Below are positions 57,175 through 64,000 of a stretch of 64,000 bases of DNA, one piece after another. The stretch's first letter is position 1, and every line of letters begins with the position of its first letter. The translations under genes and the position numbers were made by a program. The notes under the pieces are model-generated. The model saw only the letters and a program-made list of their open reading frames with translations, had not been told where the DNA came from and did no database searches. Source of the DNA: Euborellia annulipes (taxonomy: Eukaryota; Arthropoda; Insecta; Dermaptera; Anisolabididae); the NCBI GenBank assembly GCA_023213315.1, contig JAKCPI010014850.1, positions 37,729 through 101,728 of the forward strand. The letters run 5' to 3'.

Positions 57175-58300
57175 ATTATGTAAATCGGACTCTTTATTTT
57201 TGGCTGCTCCTGTCTCTTCTGTTATAAATATATACAGTATCCTCTATGTTCTGGAAGACTGGGTGTATCCGAAGTAAAATACAGAACAATATTCGTCTGT
57301 TTTTTTTTTTTTTTTTTTTTAATAATCTCAATTAAATTCGGTTAACAAAACTAGCGCGTTTGAATGCGTTCTTTTAAAAAATATTTTTTATTATTTTTTT
57401 TTGATGGGGAAAATCTTCAATTATCATTTCGCTTTTTTACTCCATTGAGTAATCCCCCTCCTATGATCTCTCTTTATCCACTATTCCAAAAAGTTTTTTT
57501 CACCTATATTAATTATTAGTAATAATAGTTCCATAGTCTTCTTGTTAAAATCTTTAATACTTTTTATTTTTTTTCGTTCGAACAGTTGGTACAAATTTCG
57601 TTTTTTTTTTCATTCTTCTTCAATACGATAAATATATTACATGGGCGTAGACATTTTCTTGAGATTAGTTTAGGTCCAGGAATTTATCATTTAGATACCT
57701 CACATAAACCAAGACATTAACATCTTAAAAAAAAAAGAAAAGAAGACGGTATTACATACACACATTTATATATATATATATATAGAAAGAGAGAGGCTTA
57801 CAGGTGCGAGATTCGAATTCCAAGACTAGAAAAGCATTAATATGATTCTCTTCTTTTTCTATCCTAGTTAATTAATTATCTTTGCTTATAATAAAATGGA
57901 AATTAATTTTATTTTAAAATAATTGTAAACAAAGTGAGCTTTTATCTGAAATTTGCTTAATGTTAACTTTATTAAATAAGAACTAATATTAACTATTTAT
58001 TTTTTTATATCCACTCCTTAAAAATTCACTACAATTAAAAAAACCTAAATTTCTTGTAATTTCTTCAATATAACTTGATTAATAAGATAAGACTCTAAAG
58101 CGTGGAGGTCCCGAGTAAAAATGATTGATTGAAAAAAATCCGTCTTTTTCAAACAAAGCTCTACCTAGTTAAGATTAATTTTTTATCTTTTCTTTCAGGA
58201 ATGTTAATAAAAAGCAAGTTCCTTAAATATGTCATTCGCCTGAAGTGCATTTTGGATTTATAAATGAAATAAAAGAAGGAACCAAGAGGAGAAAATTTCA
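57175..58300. other. AT-rich stretch; family G scrap
   Basis: T run at about 57300-57320, TA run at about 57766-57784. 58095-58170 (AAGCGTGGAGGTCCCGAG; TTGAAAAAAATCCGTCTTTT; CAAACAAAGCTCTACCTAGT) repeats parts of family G at 15098 and 21495. Confidence 0.45.
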
Positions 58301-58307
58301 TACTCAC

Positions 58308-58395
58308 CGTCTTTTTGCCTCATTAAAAAGGTGAAACAAACATTGAGTTCAAGACTTATAAAAAATACACACCTCAAGATCCTTTACCTTCTGTT
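58308..58395 (-). CDS. Candidate 5' exon with ATG and donor
   Basis: On the minus strand ATGAGGCAAAAAGACG (58323-58308) is followed by GTGAGTATG, a near-consensus donor. That gives MRQKD plus one base. Joined to the exon at 51263-51340 the phase fits and the product would open with a short charged start followed by a hydrophobic core. The frame is also open upstream of the ATG, so the start and the exon's upper limit are uncertain. Confidence 0.3.
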
Positions 58396-58599
58396 TTTCT
58401 ATAAAGAAATAAAAGAAAAATGGTGCAAGTATAATTTCGTTTATTAACTGTCATAAAGTAGACATTTAGCTTCTAGGTTGGGATTATTTTCATAATTATA
58501 ATCGTGTGTTAACTCCGTGTATATATGTATGAGTAGGTGAGATTACAAAACTTTGCGAAAATTCAAAAAACAAATTGCGCTTTAATATATATAAGCTTA

Positions 58600-59345
58600 T
58601 ATAGAAAGTATTGGATTCATGTCAAAAATTCGATGTCGAGATTTTGATGGATACACACGCAAGGGCCGTCCGCAGGATTTTTTGCAGGGGGGGGGGCAAG
58701 GATTTTTTGCAGGGGGGGGGGCAAGTCACTTCCAGATAAGTTAAAAAAAACGTATTTTGATATTAATAATGTTATACATCTCTTGGTATTTAAAGCTTTC
58801 TCACCGCGGCAAGGTGGATGTATACTGTGAAAGGTTTTTTTGTATTTTTTTTTTGTTTTATACATTTTTTTGTATCTTTTTAATTTTCCAGGGGGGGGGG
58901 GGCAAGTGCCTGGTTGCCCCCCCCCCGCGGACGCCCATGTATACACGTTTTGAAGACCCCTAAATCCAAAAAGTGATTTTCGAAACATGGGCTGTCTTTG
59001 TGTCTGACTCTGTCTGTGAACAAAATATCTCAAGAACGAAAAGAGCTAGGTGGTTGAAATTTTATATTTAAGTTAGGTACCCCCTGGGACATGAAGCTTT
59101 TGAACAAAATCTGCCAAAAAGTACTAGTACTTTACTGATGTACTTTTTCAGTTTTTTCGATTTTCTCAAAATTCGCTTCAAAGATTTTATTTAAAATTCA
59201 TAAATCAATTATTTTTTAGATGCCCTTTATCTCATTTTTCACTTGAAATCTTTTTGAAGCACACTTTACTCTTGTACTTCATAGGAAGTGCTTCTTACCA
59301 AAGATAAGAGAAAGATGTGTGCTGTGCGACCAGTCCCCTGATTTT
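58600..59345 (+). mobile_element. Family A copy split by a G/C-run element
   Basis: AGAAAGTATTGGATTCATGT and ATTCGATGTCGAGATTTTGA start it, the left hairpin being truncated. It is interrupted after GGATACACACG and resumes at TATACACGTTTTGAAG. The right hairpin is damaged (AAAGATAAGAGAAAGATGTG then GACCAGTCCCCTGATTTT). Confidence 0.7.
58657..58937. mobile_element. Inserted element with GGGCGTCCGC ends
   Basis: The left end is CAAGGGCCGTCCGCAGGATT, the right end GCGGACGCCCATG, inverse of each other in GGGC(C)GTCCGC. Long G runs followed by CAAG lie at both sides. The flanks ATACACACG and TATACACG are a possible short duplication. The 138-codon minus ORF spans this insertion and family A and is not a gene. 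Confidence 0.6.
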
Positions 59346-60254
59346 GTTCCAAACGAATTTTGCATCTCATCTACTTATATATATATATATTACAGTAAAG
59401 TCCCAATTAAACCTAGTTTTGACTAAACGCTATTGATTAAAGATTTATAGAACCCGAGTAAAAACACAGCGATATACACGCCCACACCAGAGACACACAT
59501 TTTTCTTCTGGTCACTTTCGATTTACTGTGTGTGTCCCCAGTGCGGGCGTGTTTATCCCTGAGTGTCCCTAACTTTCAAAAATTTGGATTCAAATTATTG
59601 AGTTTTATTTAAACAGAGGCTTCTATACTGGCTGAATCCTCTTTTCCATTTATTATTATTGTCTTCAAGTGAATATTTCTGATATACAAATTTTTTTCTT
59701 CTCACTGTCAGATTAAAAGAAGTTATTAATACATGTCACTCAGTTTAATGCCAAAATTACGTAAAAAAAAACTCTTGGATGTTTAGCAATGGTTTGTATT
59801 TACGTATTATTAACAAACTCTAAATCATTGGATGATAAATGGCTTTACATGGTTTAGCTCTACACTATTTTAGATAATACCTATTCGACAAAACAGTGAC
59901 ATTGACTTACAACTAAATCCCCCACTCACTCGTCTCTCTCTCTCTCTCTCTCCAATCGACTAAAAAGGATATTAGGTAAAGGATATAAAAGGATAATTAT
60001 TTCGGACTTCGGAATAGATCGTAATTAATCCTAATTATAATGGCCTGGACATGACGTCATTTGTTTAAGCTAGGCATATCTCAAAGGACATGGTTTTGTC
60101 CGAAAAATTAAATTTCAATATCATAGGATTTACATATTTTTAAAATCAAATTTTTACTTTTTATCATTCTATTTTTTCTCGTCTAGAGAAAGATTTTTTT
60201 TGTTCTCTTTGGGTATTTTCAAGAGAAACTTCTCGAGTTCTCAAAATAAAAAAA
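59346..60254. other. Non-coding stretch
   Basis: No gene. TC microsatellite at about 59931-59953. 59468-59550 has an imperfect inverted pair (CACGCCCACACCAGAGACAC against GTGTGTCCCCAGTGCGGGCG). Confidence 0.5.
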
Positions 60255-61248
60255 TTGTTATCGATCACAAGCTCCTCCAAGCCGTCAGCTCTTCTGGCTA
60301 GGTGACCAAAATATGCCAGCATCCTTGATTTTATTTTTGTGGACAGTCTTTTTTGGATGTTAAGTTCCTTGCATTTGTCTTGTGGGTGGTTCAGGGAATC
60401 TGCATTCCTCTGCTATAGCACCCAGAGCACCTCATTTCGAATGCATCTATCTGCAGTTGGTCGAGTTTTTTCATTGCCCACGTTTCGGATGCATATGTAG
60501 AGATGGGGAAAATTAATGAGTTGACTAGCTTCAACCTTGTGGCCCTTATGATGTTTTTGTTTCTCCATATCTTTGAGAGCTTGGACATAGATGCTCGGGC
60601 TATAGCTGTTCTCCGGCGAATTGCTGGTTCTGATTGCCCCTGGTTGTTTAATATGGAGCCCAAGTATTCGAAGCTGTCAACCCACTGAAAACCGTTGTTC
60701 GTTTGAGGTTGGTTATTGCTAGCATATGAACATTACTTTGGTCTTGGCAGCATTGATCTCCAGACCATACTTTTTGCTTTCAACTTCCAGCTTCCTTATT
60801 ATAGTTATTCTTCTTCATCAGCTGCTAGAATGAGGGTGTCGTCGCATATGTTGTTGATTTTTCTTCCCCCGATTGCTATTCCTCCCTCCCAGGAATCCAA
60901 AACGGCGCGCATTATAGTTTCGCCATAGATGTTAAAGATAATTGGAGATAGGATACATCCTTGTTTCACCCCGAGTCTTCTCAATTCTTACTCTTGCGGT
61001 GTTGAATTTTTCACTAGTTTTATTCAATGTATAGGCGTTCCTACGTCTGTAAGTACTTCCCACATTCTATCCTATCTTATTTTGTCAAAAGCCTTTTTGT
61101 AGTCAACGACACATTACATCGTTTTCACTTTGAATTCACTGGCTTTTTCAATTATCTGCCTTGCGTTCAGAATTAATGTCAGATATTTGAGGTAGAATAA
61201 ATGCCTTGAGTCGTTCGTTGATAATATTTTGCTGGCGTGTGATATCAG
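60255..61248 (-). pseudogene. Decayed non-LTR retrotransposon RT
   Basis: Minus-strand remnant of a LINE ORF2 reverse transcriptase. In order: LISHASKIL near 61240; VDYKKAFDKI (RT motif A, with the Asp) near 61110; RLGVKQGCILSPIIFNIY (motif B) near 60975; then NNICDDTLILAADEE near 60840, where the usual YADD is reduced to CDD by a six-base loss. It continues through KYGLEINAAKTKVMF, RRRTAIARASMSKLSKIW, STYASETWAMKKLDQLQIDA and, after a stop and frameshift, RMLAYFGHLARRADGLEELV. There are several stops and at least one frameshift, plus an internal loss after LISHASKIL. Endonuclease domain absent. Inactive. It may show which LINE type once moved the SINEs here, but no shared 3' end was seen. 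Confidence 0.85.
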
Positions 61249-63052
61249 GGCTATTTTGATAAATTATTAATAATAAACATATATATTTGAAAATTAACAG
61301 ACTATTCTAGAATACCGAGATCTCGTTAAAGAGACTAATTAAATTAAAATGTTATTGTGTAATAAGTTTTAGGATAGTCATTTGACAGCAACGAAACCAA
61401 AACCAAAAATATTTAAAAGAAAATAAAACCCTATTAGAAGTCCCAGGACTCTTCAAACGGATAGGAAATAAATAAAAGTAAAAAAGAATTAGTCAACCAT
61501 AACCCTTTAAAATTTACGATATTTGAACTTTTAAAATATATTATTGATATACATATATAAGTGACTAATTTGACCTGTGTTATGTGTGACCCCACCACCT
61601 CGGTTAATAAATACTTCTTCTCTATTCTGAACGACGGTTTAAAACGTTTAACGCTTACTCGGGGACATAACTTAGCCAAATGAACAACATCTTTGGGTAT
61701 AAATTTGTCACGGTTTGTCTCTGTGTGTGAAGATGTTTAAGTGTATTTGTGTATAATGTTAGTTGCTCATCTCTCTCGCTCTCTCTTTATCTTGGAGACT
61801 ATAAAAACATTAGCGACTTCGTAGAACCGCCCAAACGGCAACAGAAAAACAATAGCAACCAAGAAGATCCCCCTCCCCCCTCTATGACCATGACACCACA
61901 TTATGTTTTATAGCTATTCAAATTATAGCCTCTCGATACAAAAATTAACCGATGGGTTCGTCTATATTTAAGAATATTCTTTTTTTTTTAGTTTTATTGT
62001 AGTTAGTCAAAACATGGTTTGTAAAAATTTGATTGATTTAACATATTTCTTTTGCTTTTCTTTCATTGTGTGGAGGTAGTTTTAACAAAAACTATCGTAA
62101 TAAAAATTAAATGAACACGGACTCTTCTTTATAAATATATTTATTAGTTTTTTAAGGAATCATCGACATATTGTGTGTGCGTGTGTGTGGGAAGGGGAGA
62201 AAAGACGTTAAAATTCCCAACTTTTTGTAAAAAAAATAATCCTAATTTGGCGGACTTGAATTGTGTTGAACAAAATATATCAACTTAAAGTGTCTTAGTC
62301 AAAAATATTCGCAAAAATTATCCATTTACTTTTATATTAAACATCCAGAAAGTTTCCTGACAAATAATACTATTAAATATCACTTGTTCAACAAGTAAAG
62401 ACCCCAGTGCAAGAACTAGACAATGACCACATTAGGTGAAATTGAGTTTTTTACATAAACATGTAACCACTTTTGCACTCTATCGCTCAGTGAAAGTACT
62501 TTTAATAAATAATACATATTCAATCAAAATTTGTTTATTTAAGACAAAACAGATACCTTTATCAAATGATACACCATTACCATTGACAAGAAAGACACAT
62601 AATGAGTTTGGCAAATAAGTACTTTCCACCAGTACACTGAGGGTCCCACCCATGCGTTTTCTACATGTGATTATTTCAGTGTTTTCATAATAGAGCAAGA
62701 TCCCAGAGCCCCCAGACAATACTCATTTTCTCACAAATAAAATGTATTGGATAAAGTAGTGTTAGTACGTACTTTGAGTGTAAGCATATTTGCAAATTTG
62801 GGCCGTGGGCCAATTTATAGGTAACCAAGTGCCAAACATTGGTAAAAATAGTACTAAATATACTTATTTTCTCATTCTTGATTTTTAAAAGTACCATGGG
62901 GAACATAAACATTTGCACCCTAACAGGTTTGCAAGACGCCTACTAGTTAGGCAGGCCCAATCGACTCACCACTACATATGCAGTGTCTGTGTGAATTTAC
63001 CTGAGCTAGGGTTCTGAGGGTATTTTATGAAGAAGCCATAAACCATCCCTTT
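61249..63052. other. AT-rich non-coding stretch
   Basis: No gene or clear repeat. TC tract near 61770-61788. A pair of scattered ORFs at 62436-62918 has no motif. Confidence 0.5.
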
Positions 63053-63677
63053 GGAAAATAGATACATTTTAAATAAAAATTTGCGAATTCCTCTCTCTAT
63101 CTCGCAATGCAAGTAGCCAGATCCGGTGAAATTTAGTAAACAATTCTTACCCTAAAATTGTATATCTGCTTCAAATTTTGGAGTAATTACAATACTTCAA
63201 CCGGAAGTAGTTAGTACTTTACCTAAGATTATAAAAATTACCTTTTAAAAATATTTTTTAATCTGGTTATTAATTTTGAAAGTGGCCTAATTCCATTCTT
63301 GGTAAGAAGGGTTTGAAAGTTTTATAAACAAATACCATACATTTAAATAGCCGGGCAACAAATTAATAGGCCAGAATCGATAGCAAAGAATTGAAATATA
63401 TTTTCGCCACTTTGCTACTCAAAAGAGAAGTGCATTTCTTCTCTCACTTTCTTTACTAAAAAATATTACATTTTTAAAATACTTCTATATCAATCTTAGG
63501 TAAAGTAGGCCTACTTCCGGTTGGGTATTTACTACAAAATTTGAAACAGATCTCCAATTTTAGGGCAAGAATTATTTATTAAATTTCATCGATCTGGCTT
63601 CTTGCATTGCGAGATAGAAAGAAGAATTTCCGCAAATTTTTACTTCTCTTATTTTATTTAAATTTTATCTATTGTCT
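63053..63677. mobile_element. Foldback element, about 210-bp arms
   Basis: The left arm has AAAATAGATACATTTTAAAT, TATCTCGCAATGCAAGTAGC, CAACCGGAAGTAG and TTTACCTAAGATT. The right arm has the inverses AATCTTAGGTAAAGTAG, CTACTTCCGGTTGGG, GCTTCTTGCATTGCGAGATA and TTTAAATTTTATCTATTGTC. Arms about 80 percent alike. The unpaired centre 63266-63452 has no ORF. Confidence 0.6.
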
Positions 63678-64000
63678 GAACATGCCACATTCTATGTTGT
63701 AAGACCTCTCGTTACAAAAATCCGGAAATAACAGTTTTTTTTTTTTTTTTTAAGAATATAAATAAGAATATTTTAACGCCCCGTGAGAGATTATTACCTG
63801 GTATAAAGGTCTATAGATATCGGAAAAAATTTTACTAAAAATTGGGCACAAGTTTTATTCAAAATTTCAGAAATAAGTTAATTTTTTCCAAATAAGAAGA
63901 TAAGATTAATTAAAATGTTGAAATTCTATTAATTTGAGATCAAATTCATTTGATATAGAAAAGGCTACGCTATATCGCTATATAGATTGTTCAAAAGGGT
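63678..64000. other. AT-rich stretch to window end
   Basis: T run at about 63735-63753. Nothing else recognised. Confidence 0.5.

Noticed and set aside
58617..59033. 138-codon minus-strand ORF with Cys and Pro stretches
   Set aside because: It spans a family A copy and the G/C-run insertion within it.

Overview
This window looks like intron or intergenic DNA from the nuclear genome of an invertebrate animal. The evidence is the very high A+T content, homopolymer and microsatellite tracts everywhere, no open reading frame of convincing coding character above about 60 codons, and dense layers of non-autonomous repeats (tRNA- and 5S-like SINEs, hAT-like and other MITEs, foldback elements, a dead LINE). 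I cannot assign a species from the sequence alone. None of the longer ORFs resembles a complete gene. Protein-coding signal is limited to three short, splice-flanked candidate exons on the minus strand (4992-5056, 51263-51340 and one ending at 58308) and one decayed retroelement reverse transcriptase (60255-61248, minus).

The dominant component is one repeat family, called family A here, with about 17 copies or fragments between 8.4 and 59.3 kb on both strands. Full copies are about 650-690 bp. Both ends are hairpin-forming, and the middle carries a variable GT/GTCT microsatellite. Other elements have landed inside family A copies: a 5S-like SINE (35312-35517), a 1,067-bp element with roughly 86-bp inverted repeats (22366-23432), a G/C-run element (about 58657-58937) and a SINE tail (about 10352-10486). 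Family C is a 250-260 bp inverted-repeat element with three very similar copies (5431, 28634, 45736), all in the same orientation.

Five elements with 8-bp target-site duplications and matching inverted ends fit the hAT superfamily (4107-4330, 6867-7226, 37070-37736, 55581-55897, 56880-57166). One carries a nested element with a TTA duplication (37131-37405). Large inverted repeats stand out: a roughly 1.3-kb near-perfect palindrome at 52751-54054 with tRNA-like modules at its centre and both outer ends, plus foldbacks at 3677-4016, 11485-12200, 26379-26629 and 63053-63677.

Several SINEs with different heads (tRNA-like and 5S-like) end in, or contain, the same short domain, which reads roughly CTAAATGGCCTNNGATGCCGAAAA. 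Several repeats carry a CTGAAGA-hairpin-GAAAC motif resembling a hammerhead ribozyme core; the best is at 46356-46408 on the minus strand.

How the parts relate: this is a record of successive insertions into non-coding DNA. If the candidate exons are real, most of the window is intron of one or more minus-strand genes. Everything rests on reading the sequence by eye; coordinates of repeat ends are approximate unless a target-site duplication is quoted.
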